This document shows, in pieces, positions 15,442 to 23,903 of a DNA stretch of 28,759 bases. Within the stretch, counting starts at the first letter, position 1; each line of letters starts with the position of its first letter. The stretch is from an uncultured Lachnospiraceae bacterium (GTDB lineage Bacteria; Bacillota; Clostridia; Lachnospirales; Lachnospiraceae): the NCBI GenBank assembly GCA_910585005.1, contig CAJUCN010000029.1, forward strand, positions 1 to 28,759, read 5' to 3'. The notes beneath the pieces are model-generated. The model saw nothing but the letters and a program-made list of their open reading frames with translations. It was not told the DNA's origin and ran no database searches. Both the position numbers and the translations under genes were made by a program.

Positions 15442-17490
15442 CTAACTTATTTTCACCACCATCGTTCCATACCCATCCAGCTTCTTACTTCCTACTGTCT
15501 TTTCCCCGGTATACAGATCCGTTCCGTCCCTATGGAATGTGACCTGCACCGGTTCTTTGCTGTAATTTAACAAAAACAGATACTTCTGCCCGTTTTTGCA
15601 GCGAACGGCAATTTCACATTCCTTAGGCGCCTCTACCAAATCTTTATACGGCGATGCTACACCCAGTTTCCTTAAAAATACTTCGGCGGCTTCCTCACTG
15701 AATGCACTTCCGTAATACCATGCCTGTCCCTTTCCATAGGAATTGCATACCAGGGCACAGGTTCCCGCATAATAATCGGAAGCATAAACTGCTTTTGACT
15801 GTGCATCTTCCCCTGCCGGTTCCAAAAGATCCGTAAATACACTGGCTTCAAACAGCGTTCCTTCCCAATCTACCATCACCTTTCCAGCATCTGGCGAAAT
15901 AAGGGAATACTCCGGAATATCCGTTCCTGTCAGAGGTGCCAAAAGTCCCGGCAATCGATCCATAACACACTTGCCCGTCATATCCTTATAACCGCTGCGG
16001 CATCCGATTACCAGTATGCCGCCTTCTTTCACATATTCAGAAAGAAGCTTTACTCTCTCTTCATTAACTATTGTGGCATGAGGGTAGAACAATACTTTAT
16101 ATTTTTTCAAGTCCTCCCCTTTCAGGGAATCTGTAAAATACACATAATCAAGAGGCGTATGGCTCTTTTGCGCTGCCGAAAAAAGAGCGTTTTGGCTTAC
16201 ACTGTCAACTCTTTGATGCCAATTGTCTATTTCCACATCCCAGATATTATCATAATCCTTCAGAACGCCTACCTGTGCCTCATAGATTCCGCCAGCCACT
16301 TCACTGACTGCATCCATCAATTTATGAATCTGCTTGATTTCCCTGATCCTTCTGTTTTCACGACCTGAATAATCCAAAATGCCATGCCAATACATCTCCG
16401 TACCCATCGTGCAGGTTCTCCAGCGAAAATAGCTGATAAAATCAGCCCCGTGGGCAATAGACTGGATAGTCCAAAGGGTAATCTGCCCTGGCCTGGGAGT
16501 CGGCGCCTCCAGCCGGGTATTCCAGCCACATGCCCCCGACTGCTGCTCCATGATTCCAAAAACAGGTGAAATAGCACGGACTTCCGAAAGATTCCTGCTC
16601 CATTTCCGATCCCTTAACGCTGACGGATTTTCCTCATACATATCAAGACAGTATCCAAAATCCGGATAGGAATCATAGGTATAAAAATCAAGACTCTCCC
16701 GGGTCATTTGATGATTGTCAAGATGCTTGAACAGTCCATTGGTGGTAATGAAATCACCAGGTTTCGTATAGATCCTGATAATATCGCTTTGCAGCTTCGC
16801 AAAACTGCGCGCACTTTCAGAAATAAGCCTGATATAGTCTAATACCTGATGAGGATTAACAGAATCCCTGTAGGTATACCTGGGCACAAAAATTTCCTCC
16901 CAATCCGTGTACGTCTGGTTCCAAAAAACTGTTCCCCACGCTTCATTTAAGCGATCCAACGTAACATATTTTTTTTCAAGGAATACGCGAAACGCCTTCG
17001 TGTCACTTTCCGAATAAAAGAAATCCTCCTCACAGTTTAGTTCATTGTCAATCTGCCATCCGATGATACATTTCCGCCCTGCATAATGAGCGGCAAATTT
17101 CTCCGTGATTTGTGCACAAAAGTTCCTGTAGATGGGAGAATTATAATTATAATGCCTCCGCATCCCATGACGGAAAAGATTCCCCTTAATATCTGCATTC
17201 AACACCTCCGGGTATTTCTCCGTAAGCCATGCAGGCGGCGTAGCCGTGGGCGTACAAAAGATCACCTTCATTCCCACTTCCTCCGCCAGATCCAAAAAAC
17301 GGTCAAAAAAGTCAAACGTATATGTCCCTTCCACTGGTTCTACCTTGCTCCAGGCAAACTCCGCAATCCGGATCACTTCGATTCCCGTATCCAGCATCCG
17401 CTGCAAGTCCTCTTTCCAAAGAGTTTCCGGCCAGTGCTCCGGATAATAACATGTCCCCATCACTAATCTTTGTCCATTTAATACGCTCAT
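15442..17490 (-). CDS. Beta-galactosidase, glycoside hydrolase family 42
   Basis: A 682-residue GH42 enzyme that releases terminal beta-galactose from lactose, galacto-oligosaccharides or plant galactans. It has no signal peptide and should be cytosolic. Domain A is a TIM barrel (about 1-390): TCYYPEHWP near the start, the acid/base Glu in GWQIDNELN (about 152) and the nucleophile Glu in FGIMEQQSG (about 315). Domain B is the glutamine-amidotransferase-like trimerisation domain (about 395-610), and a small beta domain C closes the protein. Length is as expected. The start follows GGAGG at 4 nt. No galactoside transporter is adjacent; the gene stands alone between the DnaJ gene and tRNA-Arg. 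Confidence 0.95.
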   Translation of the reverse strand: MSVLNGQRLVMGTCYYPEHWPETLWKEDLQRMLDTGIEVIRIAEFAWSKVEPVEGTYTFDFFDRFLDLAEEVGMKVIFCTPTATPPAWLTEKYPEVLNADIKGNLFRHGMRRHYNYNSPIYRNFCAQITEKFAAHYAGRKCIIGWQIDNELNCEEDFFYSESDTKAFRVFLEKKYVTLDRLNEAWGTVFWNQTYTDWEEIFVPRYTYRDSVNPHQVLDYIRLISESARSFAKLQSDIIRIYTKPGDFITTNGLFKHLDNHQMTRESLDFYTYDSYPDFGYCLDMYEENPSALRDRKWSRNLSEVRAISPVFGIMEQQSGACGWNTRLEAPTPRPGQITLWTIQSIAHGADFISYFRWRTCTMGTEMYWHGILDYSGRENRRIREIKQIHKLMDAVSEVAGGIYEAQVGVLKDYDNIWDVEIDNWHQRVDSVSQNALFSAAQKSHTPLDYVYFTDSLKGEDLKKYKVLFYPHATIVNEERVKLLSEYVKEGGILVIGCRSGYKDMTGKCVMDRLPGLLAPLTGTDIPEYSLISPDAGKVMVDWEGTLFEASVFTDLLEPAGEDAQSKAVYASDYYAGTCALVCNSYGKGQAWYYGSAFSEEAAEVFLRKLGVASPYKDLVEAPKECEIAVRCKNGQKYLFLLNYSKEPVQVTFHRDGTDLYTGEKTVGSKKLDGYGTMVVKIS

Positions 17491-17559
17491 AGTTCCTCCA
17501 TTCTTTTCCGGCCGTGTGCCCCTTGCTAACTAAGGGTATGGTAACCTTTGTTTTCCTAA

Positions 17560-18291
17560 TTAATATCTATAATACGGAACACCGCCACAACACAGTCCTC
17601 CGCCTCCGCAGCATAAATTGCAGAGCATATTCGCAATACACAGCTTTAAGCACAAGCCGTTTCCGCCCGAATAAGGCTGGCCATAGGAATACTGCCGCTG
17701 ACGGTACCAGGATCCCCCATTCTCGAATTGATACACCAAATTACTGTATTCCCGGTTTCCCGGCTCCATGGCCTGAGCGCGTCTCGCATGTTCTAAGCCC
17801 GATACCTGATTGCCAAGGCCCGCATGGGCCAGGGCACTGTAATAATACCACCTTGCGCTGCGCGCGCCTTCCTCCATGTTGTCCAATACCGTACGGGCTT
17901 CCTTATAATAACCGTTTCTCACATAATTTCCCGCTGCACGGAGGTGACTGTCTTCCTCATATCCGGTTCCGGAACTATTCCCCCATGCACCGCCAAAATC
18001 TCCAAAACCGCCAAAGGAACCGAAACCGCCGAAACCGCCAAAATTTCCATATCCGCCGGAACTGTTTCCACTGCTCCTATAGTTTCCCTGGCCATACCCT
18101 TCCGTCCGTTCTTTCATGACCTGCTGATATGCCTGCTGAATTTCTTTGAACTTCTCTTCAGCCTCCTCCTTGTGCGGATTATTAATATTGGCATCCGGAT
18201 GATACTTTCGGCTCAAAGCCTTGTATGCTTTTTTTATTTCTTCTTCTGTGGCGCCTCTTGAAATGCCCAGAATCTCATATGGATCACGCAT
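17560..18291 (-). CDS. J-domain protein with TPR-like region and Cys/Gly-rich tail
   Basis: A 243-residue DnaJ-family co-chaperone, but not DnaJ itself. The N-terminal J domain (1-63) keeps the HPD motif (RKYHPDANI) needed to stimulate DnaK. A Gly/Phe/Ser-rich linker follows (about 70-108). Residues 112-170 read like two TPR-type helical hairpins (AAGNYVRNGYYKEARTVLDNM, YYYSALAHAGLGNQVSGLEHARRA). The tail has seven cysteines (CLKLCIANMLCNLCCGG...LCCGG) and ends PYYRY; it could bind metal, be palmitoyl-like modified or anchor to the membrane. It overlaps the DUF5685 gene upstream by 8 bp, so the two are translationally linked. Confidence 0.88.
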   Translation of the reverse strand: MRDPYEILGISRGATEEEIKKAYKALSRKYHPDANINNPHKEEAEEKFKEIQQAYQQVMKERTEGYGQGNYRSSGNSSGGYGNFGGFGGFGSFGGFGDFGGAWGNSSGTGYEEDSHLRAAGNYVRNGYYKEARTVLDNMEEGARSARWYYYSALAHAGLGNQVSGLEHARRAQAMEPGNREYSNLVYQFENGGSWYRQRQYSYGQPYSGGNGLCLKLCIANMLCNLCCGGGGLCCGGVPYYRY

Positions 18292-19150
18292 GTTTTACCT
18301 TCTGTCCGCCTTCTCTTTTTTCTTTCTCCGCCTCCCGCTTCTGATGGATCATCTCGTAACGGTACCACACTCCAGAATACAAAATATTGCGAAGAATTTC
18401 CGCATTTTCAATAATGGGAAGTTTTTCAAATTCCCGGCAGCACCCTGCCATCATCATTGTGAGGATCGTCTTAACTTCTTCCTCAAAATCCGGGCTTTCA
18501 AATTTTTTAACAAAAGGATTATATCTGTGTTGTTTGATATCCTCCTCAATATCTTCATATGCATCCATCAGGTAAATAAACTTGCCAAGAAAATTTCCCA
18601 TGGATTTTAAGCTTTCCTGCCATTCGTCCGCCCTGGCTGCCAGGATCTCACCCATTATTTCTCCAAATAACCCGGCCATGCGGTCAATATCCTGGTTCTG
18701 GCGTTTTTCCTCCTGGGCCATTTCCCTCATCAGCCCAGCAATCCTTTTACTCTTTGCCCCGTAGCGGGAACATATGGAATAATATGCTCTCCGAAGCAGC
18801 CTGCCATACGCAAATCGGGACAGCTTTCTTTCATCTTCCCAGTCATCCCGGCATTTATAGTAGGTAAACAGTACATTCATATCTGCGCCATAACAGGAAA
18901 ATTCATTGCTTCTCACCATATGCTTCTCAAAAGGATGAGCAACACATTTTGCTTGCTTTAGCTCCGTATCCGGCTCATAAAGACTGGAAAGAAGCATGAC
19001 CACAAATGTCATATCATAAGAAAGGCTAAACTGCCCTATCTTCCCATACCTTCTTTTCAATGCGTCACACAATCCACAATAATAGGAATGATACACATCA
19101 AATTCTTTGAATTTCATATCCCCCTTATTAATGATAATGTATCCAAACAT
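18284..19150 (-). CDS. DUF5685-family protein with isoprenoid-synthase-like aspartate motifs
   Basis: A 288-residue, almost all-helical protein matching what I know of DUF5685; function unknown. It has an N-terminal CGLC pair (Cys25, Cys28) and further cysteines at 69, 86, 100, 237 and 238. It also carries two acidic motifs about 94 residues apart. The first is DDWED (102-106, DDxxD form). The second is GNFLGKFIYLMDAYEDIEED (D196-x3-D200-x3-D204) followed by HRYNP. The second resembles the squalene/phytoene synthase helix (lG.alqltNilRDi.eD...gR.YlP), which suggests a class I isoprenoid-synthase fold; this is inference. It sits between the zinc-ribbon membrane protein (12 bp upstream) and the J-domain protein (8 bp overlap). 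Confidence 0.8.
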   Translation of the reverse strand: MFGYIIINKGDMKFKEFDVYHSYYCGLCDALKRRYGKIGQFSLSYDMTFVVMLLSSLYEPDTELKQAKCVAHPFEKHMVRSNEFSCYGADMNVLFTYYKCRDDWEDERKLSRFAYGRLLRRAYYSICSRYGAKSKRIAGLMREMAQEEKRQNQDIDRMAGLFGEIMGEILAARADEWQESLKSMGNFLGKFIYLMDAYEDIEEDIKQHRYNPFVKKFESPDFEEEVKTILTMMMAGCCREFEKLPIIENAEILRNILYSGVWYRYEMIHQKREAEKEKREGGQKVKHA

Positions 19151-19162
19151 GATCTCTCCTGT

Positions 19163-19555
19163 TTAACTCTTCTTGATAAACGTCTGACTGCATTTCGGGC
19201 ATCTGATCTCTATCCTGCCCTTTCCTTTTGGCACCCTGATCTTCTGCTTGCAGGAAGGACAGCGGTAAATATGGTGGGTTTTCCGCTGCTGCATCGTCCT
19301 CTTCCATGACCCAAAGCGCTGTTTCCATTTATATTCCCATCTTAAGTATGCGGCGTTCTCTTCCCTTCTCTTATACAGATTCTTAGAAAATATCCTGAAA
19401 TAAGAGTAGAACAAAAGTGCAATTCCCAGCACATAAAAAATCCGAAACCCAAATAGGGAAAACACCAGACAGACAATCACCAAAATCATCAAGAAACGAT
19501 TTAGCTGATCTGCCCCGTATCTCCCCTGCATAAAACGATATAATTTTTCTCTCAT
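19163..19555 (-). CDS. Small membrane protein with C-terminal zinc ribbon
   Basis: A 130-residue protein. A basic N-terminus (MREKLYRFMQGRYGADQLNRF) leads into two close hydrophobic segments (about 20-56, LMILVIVCLVFSLFG and FYVLGIALLFYSYF). A basic cytosolic stretch then leads to a four-cysteine ribbon near the end (YRCPSCKQKIRVPKGKGRIEIRCPKCSQTF), the MJ0042/zinc-ribbon pattern. The frame is open to a TTG at 19615, but GGAG 10 nt before the ATG fixes the start at 19555. It leads the three-gene cluster with the DUF5685 and J-domain genes. It could be the membrane anchor or sensor for them; the role is unknown. Confidence 0.8.
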   Translation of the reverse strand: MREKLYRFMQGRYGADQLNRFLMILVIVCLVFSLFGFRIFYVLGIALLFYSYFRIFSKNLYKRREENAAYLRWEYKWKQRFGSWKRTMQQRKTHHIYRCPSCKQKIRVPKGKGRIEIRCPKCSQTFIKKS

Positions 19556-19640
19556 ATAGTACCCTCTCCTTACTCCGGTACTAATTATCCTACTTCTTTC
19601 TTTCCCATAAAGCAATAAACGCTATCTAAAGGATTCTTAA

Positions 19641-19676
19641 AAATGTATAAACATGGCGCTGCCTGGCGGCAGCGCC
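19641..19676 (-). terminator. Intrinsic terminator of the yitT-like gene
   Basis: GGCGCTGCC (19655-19663) and GGCAGCGCC (19668-19676) form a perfect 9-bp GC stem with a 4-nt loop. On the minus strand it is followed by ATGTTTATACATTTTT, a T-rich but interrupted tail. Confidence 0.75.
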
Positions 19677-19703
19677 ACAAAACATTTCTCTTTTCCTTCT
19701 ATG

Positions 19704-20564
19704 TCAATCATTGGGCTTTTGGTAAAAACGTCCTGAAAGGCCTTCTGTTTTCACCTCATTAGAAAAGGCGTTTTCGTCAATTTCCTTTACCGCCCTTAAA
19801 ACCTTCTTCACCTCATCCTTCGCCACAATCGAATACACTACATTCCGCTCACAATGTTCGTAAGAGCCTTTCCCTTCCAAGATCGTTGCCCCATGATTGG
19901 TGATGGAATAAATAACGTCACTGATCTCTTCCGGTTTTTTCGTGACAATAAAAAGTGTACGCTTTTGATATCTCGTATACAACGCATGCAGCACCTGTGT
20001 TGCTGCAAACTGGAAAATAATGGAGTAGAGCGCTTTATCCCACCCAAACAAAGCGCCTGCTATGGATATGATCACAATGTTCAGTCCCAGGATCAAATTC
20101 CAGGAATCCACCCCTTTCTTTTCAGAAAGATAAATAGAGATGAAATCCGTTCCCCCCGATGTGGCCCCTACCATCAGGCACATACTGATTGCAAGCCCGT
20201 TTAAGATCCCGCCGAAAATGCTGATCAGAAGCACATCATAGGTAATGACATGAGCAGGAATGATATCCGTAAGCACACTGGTGAGAACAATCATCAGGCA
20301 GGAAAATAACGTAAACTTTTTGCCTATGAAACGGAATCCAATATAGACCGGAAATGCGTTCAGCAGTAGATTGATCGCCGTATAAGGAATGGAGATCTCA
20401 AAAAAACGGTCAAAGATCGTTTGCAGCAGGATGGTAAGCCCTGTGGCTCCTCCGGGATATAAATCCCCTGTCCTTACAAATGTCTTGATATTTACCGCCA
20501 TAAGAACAGACGCAATACAAATAACAATAAAACGTTTGGCGTCTTTTTTCCATTCAAATTTCAT
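19704..20564 (-). CDS. YitT family membrane protein (DUF161 plus DUF2179)
   Basis: A 286-residue integral membrane protein of the YitT/YqfU family. Five to six hydrophobic segments fill residues 10-195, with the family's glycine-rich motifs (LYPGGATGLTILLQ, GATSGGTDFISIYLS). A cytosolic DUF2179 domain follows (about 200-285: KRTLFIVTKKPEEISDVIYSITNHGATILEGKGSY). Transport function is suspected for the family but not settled. An earlier in-frame TTG contains the ribosome binding site (GGAG), so the start is the ATG at 20564, 6 nt after it. It has its own promoter and terminator, so it is monocistronic. Confidence 0.9.
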   Translation of the reverse strand: MKFEWKKDAKRFIVICIASVLMAVNIKTFVRTGDLYPGGATGLTILLQTIFDRFFEISIPYTAINLLLNAFPVYIGFRFIGKKFTLFSCLMIVLTSVLTDIIPAHVITYDVLLISIFGGILNGLAISMCLMVGATSGGTDFISIYLSEKKGVDSWNLILGLNIVIISIAGALFGWDKALYSIIFQFAATQVLHALYTRYQKRTLFIVTKKPEEISDVIYSITNHGATILEGKGSYEHCERNVVYSIVAKDEVKKVLRAVKEIDENAFSNEVKTEGLSGRFYQKPND

Positions 20565-20601
20565 TATAATCTCCAATCCATGCCACCGTCCATCCCTTGG
20601 A

Positions 20602-20654
20602 GTGTGAGCATAATTTTCATATGCTAATTATACTCCAAAATTGCCTTTTTTCAA
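20602..20654 (-). promoter_or_regulatory. yitT promoter with overlapping palindrome
   Basis: TTGAAA (20649-20654), 16 bp, TATAAT (20627-20632) on the minus strand. Downstream, AGCATA (20607-20612) and TATGCT (20620-20625) are an inverted repeat. Together with an outer GGAGT/ACTCC pair it makes an interrupted palindrome covering the -10 and start region. It may be an operator or an mRNA 5' hairpin. Confidence 0.6.
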
Positions 20655-21451
20655 GCCTTCCATTTCCCTCCGCCCGATAAAATTGCGCCCACCAGCGATG
20701 CCGGATAGCTTCCTGTCATATATCCAGGAAAAGCCTGCCCAAAATTTGTACTTCCCATCATTTGCATCTGTATTTGCATCAACTGGGCCTGCTGGTTTCT
20801 TCTTTGCGCCAACGCTCTTCTTTGCTGGGCCTTCATCTCCTGCTGCTCCAAAAATTCTTCCAGCCTTTTATGCCTCTTTTTCCACCAGTCTTCTTCCTCA
20901 TCAGTCGTCTGGGTCTTCTTACTTGAATGGTTCATAGGTACGGACTGGCCTAAATGCTCCTCAATGGACGCGCCAAACTGTTCCGTATGCAAATTCGGGG
21001 AATACCCTGGCACAGAAGCAAACGGGATATGGAATGCCCGGTCCAACGCCGTATAACCTAACACCCACGCTTCGTACTCCGGGTCATTTTTCATCTGCTC
21101 CCAGCCTTTTTCAGAGATATTCCATATTTGAATATCATTTTTCTGGGAAGGATCACAAGGGATACTGTTCATCAATTTCGTAAAAAACTGTTTGTATTCC
21201 TCCATGGTCATCTCTTCCCTGGATACATTTTCCGCGCCATTTTTCTTAAGGACTTCCTTCCCGGCATTTACTTGTCCGTCTACAACACTCGTCTGATCCG
21301 GGTGCTTTTTCCTGAATTCATCGACCACGCTTTCCCTCTTGGCCTTTGTCTGATCCACTGCTGCCGCAAAGTTTGCGGAACTGCTCTTTTGGGTACGGTT
21401 TTTGTAATTGGTATAAGTACCAAAACTATTTTCTACCCCCGTCACTGACAT
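20651..21451 (-). CDS. DUF6033-like protein of unknown function
   Basis: A 266-residue soluble protein without signal peptide. The middle (about 60-160) contains EEYKQFFTKLMNSIPCDPS, IWNISEKGWEQMKNDPEYEAW-type and VLGYTALDRAF, the pattern of a Lachnospiraceae family I associate with DUF6033; the assignment is from memory. The C-terminal third is charged, then rich in Gln and Met (QRRALAQRRNQQAQLMQIQMQMM), a likely coiled coil, ending in a Gly/Pro stretch. Of three in-frame starts, the ATG at 21451 is 8 nt after GGAGG and is preferred. It follows the histidine kinase by 36 bp, so it is probably a target or partner of that system. Confidence 0.7.
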   Translation of the reverse strand: MSVTGVENSFGTYTNYKNRTQKSSSANFAAAVDQTKAKRESVVDEFRKKHPDQTSVVDGQVNAGKEVLKKNGAENVSREEMTMEEYKQFFTKLMNSIPCDPSQKNDIQIWNISEKGWEQMKNDPEYEAWVLGYTALDRAFHIPFASVPGYSPNLHTEQFGASIEEHLGQSVPMNHSSKKTQTTDEEEDWWKKRHKRLEEFLEQQEMKAQQRRALAQRRNQQAQLMQIQMQMMGSTNFGQAFPGYMTGSYPASLVGAILSGGGKWKA

Positions 21452-21487
21452 GTTCATTCCCTCCTTTTCTTTTCCGTCTCGCACCAG

Positions 21488-22996
21488 TCATGATCCGGTA
21501 CAAATTGAATGATCCGCTTTTATCATAACAGACAGGGTAAACACCCTCCCCGCTACTTTCCAATCCACTGCCCCCTCATATTTCTCCACCGTATTTTGAA
21601 TATTAATCAGTCCAATGCCGTGAGCGTTTTTATCTTTTTTGTCCGTATGCGGAAATTCTCCCGACTCTTTCAGACAAATTGCCCCGTCAAAACTATTTTC
21701 TATTTTTATAAACAACAGCTTTCCCTTCTTAAAAGAGTTAAGCCGGATAAAGGCTTTCGCTCCAGGATCTTTCTCCTTTAGTTTCCTACATGCTTCACAC
21801 GCATTATCCAGCGCATTTCCTAAAATAATACCCAGATCATAGCTTTGCATGGACAAAGTTTCCGGAAAGATCAGTTCCTCCGCCTCCATCTGCAGATCAG
21901 GTATCAGACGGGTTATTTCATGATACTTCGTATTCAGCAACGTATCTGCCACACTGTTTCCCGTTTTAAAACGAAATTCAAACTGTTCCATAGAACGGTT
22001 TAGCTCTTCCAAATACCCCTGCAGATCCTTATTCTCCAGGCATTTCCCACTTTCCACATCCAGCCCGCCGCCGCTTTCTTCCAATCCCCGCGTGGCAAGC
22101 CGCATCACCACAGAAAGCGTATTTTTCATATCATGCTTCATGCTCCGTATTCCAGCGTAGACCCGGTCCATCTCCTCTATATGTTCCTGCATTCCGGCAA
22201 CCTGCCTCTCAAGAATAGCCCGGCTGCTTCTTTCCCTGCTTAAACTGATCATATTCTGAAACAGCTTTACCCCCCACAAGATTGATAAAAGGCACAAAAC
22301 TAAAATTGCCGGAATAATCAACACAAGCAGCGGATATCTGTCATACAAAAGTTTCGGCGTCCTGTTTTCCGCCATTTCGATGGTGGTACGCAGTAATATG
22401 CAAATCAACAATCCAATCAAATTAGGAGCAAGAATAAACAAAAGTTCTGTCCGGTGAATGGTATATTCTTTTTCCTTATAATTGCCTGCGATGCCTTTTA
22501 ACATCAGATAGAGAACTAGTATAAATAACGCGTAATTTACTGCCTGCAGCCCCAATGCTGTCACCTGTACGATCGTTACATACCTATTCACGTCCGTGAT
22601 ACGCCCTGTTTGAAAACACCACTCCCATAAACCAAATAAGTTTCCTCCCAATTGAAGAAACATATAAGACAGGAAAAAACTGATTTCACTCACCGTAATA
22701 AATACAAACACAAGATAAATAGTTATTCTCTTAAATCCCCGGTAAAAACAGATTCCCAAGACTGCCAGAATACAGATCGAAAGAAGCAATTTGACCAACA
22801 CGCTTCCCGTATCGCCGACCCGTATATAAATACTGCCTCCTACCTTCCACGCTCCATATATAGCCGCCGTCAGCGCTCCCGTGTAATGTTTTCTTTTCAT
22901 TCTGGTTTCCAGAAAACTCCCGAAAAAAAGTTGCAGACAGTATCCCTGTAGGATCACAAAAGGAATCTCCAGGCAGTTACTGATCAGGCTAAACAC
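21488..22996 (-). CDS. Agr-like membrane sensor histidine kinase (GHKL ATPase)
   Basis: A sensor kinase of about 502 residues. Six to seven hydrophobic segments occupy about residues 5-250 with almost no extracellular domain, as in AgrC-type peptide sensors. A coiled coil (260-290) leads to the H-box SMKHDMKNTLS (His about 288), followed by the N-box GNALDNACEA and the G-box HGIGLINIQNTVEKYEG of a GHKL ATPase. It should autophosphorylate and pass phosphate to the LytTR regulator. An ATG at 23011 lacks a good ribosome binding site; a GTG at 22996 lies 8 nt after GGAGG and is preferred. From that start it overlaps the regulator's 3' end by 8 bp, implying coupling. Confidence 0.88.
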   Translation of the reverse strand: MFSLISNCLEIPFVILQGYCLQLFFGSFLETRMKRKHYTGALTAAIYGAWKVGGSIYIRVGDTGSVLVKLLLSICILAVLGICFYRGFKRITIYLVFVFITVSEISFFLSYMFLQLGGNLFGLWEWCFQTGRITDVNRYVTIVQVTALGLQAVNYALFILVLYLMLKGIAGNYKEKEYTIHRTELLFILAPNLIGLLICILLRTTIEMAENRTPKLLYDRYPLLVLIIPAILVLCLLSILWGVKLFQNMISLSRERSSRAILERQVAGMQEHIEEMDRVYAGIRSMKHDMKNTLSVVMRLATRGLEESGGGLDVESGKCLENKDLQGYLEELNRSMEQFEFRFKTGNSVADTLLNTKYHEITRLIPDLQMEAEELIFPETLSMQSYDLGIILGNALDNACEACRKLKEKDPGAKAFIRLNSFKKGKLLFIKIENSFDGAICLKESGEFPHTDKKDKNAHGIGLINIQNTVEKYEGAVDWKVAGRVFTLSVMIKADHSICTGS

Positions 22997-23717
22997 AAGA
23001 AATCCCTCCATTTTGTAAATACCACATATATGCTTTCACAAACTCCTTATGTTTTTTCTTGCTCATATAAATACGTTCCCCATTATTTAGCGTAATACTT
23101 TCATGATCATACATGGAAATATACGCCATATTGACCAGATAGCCCCGGTGACACCGGCAAAACCCTTCTGTCAACTGGCTTTCCAATTCACCCAGCACAG
23201 CGTAAATTTCCAGAGTTTCTTTGAGCGTATGGATCGCAACCTTTTTGCCTCTGCTTTCCAGATAAAGAATACTGCTTTGATCCAGGATAAGCCCTTTACT
23301 TTTGATAAAAAGCTGCTTCTTTTTCTGTCTTTTTCTGTTTTCTATCTCCCCCACAGCCCGGCCAAAAACCTCCGAAAATTTCTCTTCTTCCACAGGTTTT
23401 AACAGATAATGAAATGCCGACACGTCAAAAGCATCAAACACATATTCCCGGATACCTGTAACAAAAATCAGAATGGTTTCCTTTTCTTTGCCATGGCTCT
23501 TCCTAAGGGCCTTTGCCGTTTCAATGCCATTCATCCCCTCCATCTGGATATCCAAAAAAACAATATCAAAATGGTTCCCCGATTCCAGCAGCGCTTTTCC
23601 TGTCTCATAGGCTTTCACATGGCATCCGGCACATTGTTTCTCTATATAATTACAAATTTGTTCACGAATGATTTGCTCATCATCTACAACTGCTATATTC
23701 AAAACCTTATCCCTCAA
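22989..23717 (-). CDS. LytTR-family response regulator
   Basis: A 242-residue AgrA/VirR-type regulator. The receiver domain (about 6-122) has the acidic pair in VVDDEQ, phospho-acceptor Asp56 (VFLDIQMEGMNG) and a conserved Thr/Lys pair (FVTG, LLKPVEEEKF). The LytTR DNA-binding domain (about 135-235) shows LYLESRGKKVAIHT, FCRCHRGYLVNMAYI and LNNGERIYMSKK. The start is a TTG just after AGGAG with very short spacing; no better start lies before the receiver domain. It is the first gene of a probable regulator-kinase-DUF6033 transcript. No agrB or clear agrD gene is adjacent. Confidence 0.88.
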   Translation of the reverse strand: MRDKVLNIAVVDDEQIIREQICNYIEKQCAGCHVKAYETGKALLESGNHFDIVFLDIQMEGMNGIETAKALRKSHGKEKETILIFVTGIREYVFDAFDVSAFHYLLKPVEEEKFSEVFGRAVGEIENRKRQKKKQLFIKSKGLILDQSSILYLESRGKKVAIHTLKETLEIYAVLGELESQLTEGFCRCHRGYLVNMAYISMYDHESITLNNGERIYMSKKKHKEFVKAYMWYLQNGGISCV

Positions 23718-23903
23718 GTCTCCTATTTCCTCTAACTGTTTATGCTATTTATATCGGCTAAATTTTTTGATATTTAGTGTAAATGGCATGAAAGGGCCGT
23801 TACAGGGAATAAAATACCCAAAAAGAGAATGTCGCATAGCTGTCAAAAAATGGCCCTGCAACATCCTCTTCCTATTTCATATTACATCATATCTTATCTG
23901 TCT
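23718..23903. other. Intergenic region between rhaD and the response regulator
   Basis: This 186-bp gap holds imperfect inverted repeats: CTAAAT/ATTTAG at 23758-23777, and a long-range AGGGCC/GGCCCT pair near 23797 and 23865 with GTTACAGGG/CCCTGCAAC overlapping it. There is a possible 30-codon minus-strand frame (23745-23837) without a ribosome binding site. I see no convincing terminator for the rha genes and no clear LytTR site. Confidence 0.4.

Noticed and set aside
23745..23837. 30-codon minus-strand frame upstream of the response regulator (with IPCNGPF) as an AgrD-like peptide
   Set aside because: There is no ribosome binding site, the frame is no longer than chance allows, and it lacks the AgrD-type acidic C-terminal tail; no AgrB is adjacent.
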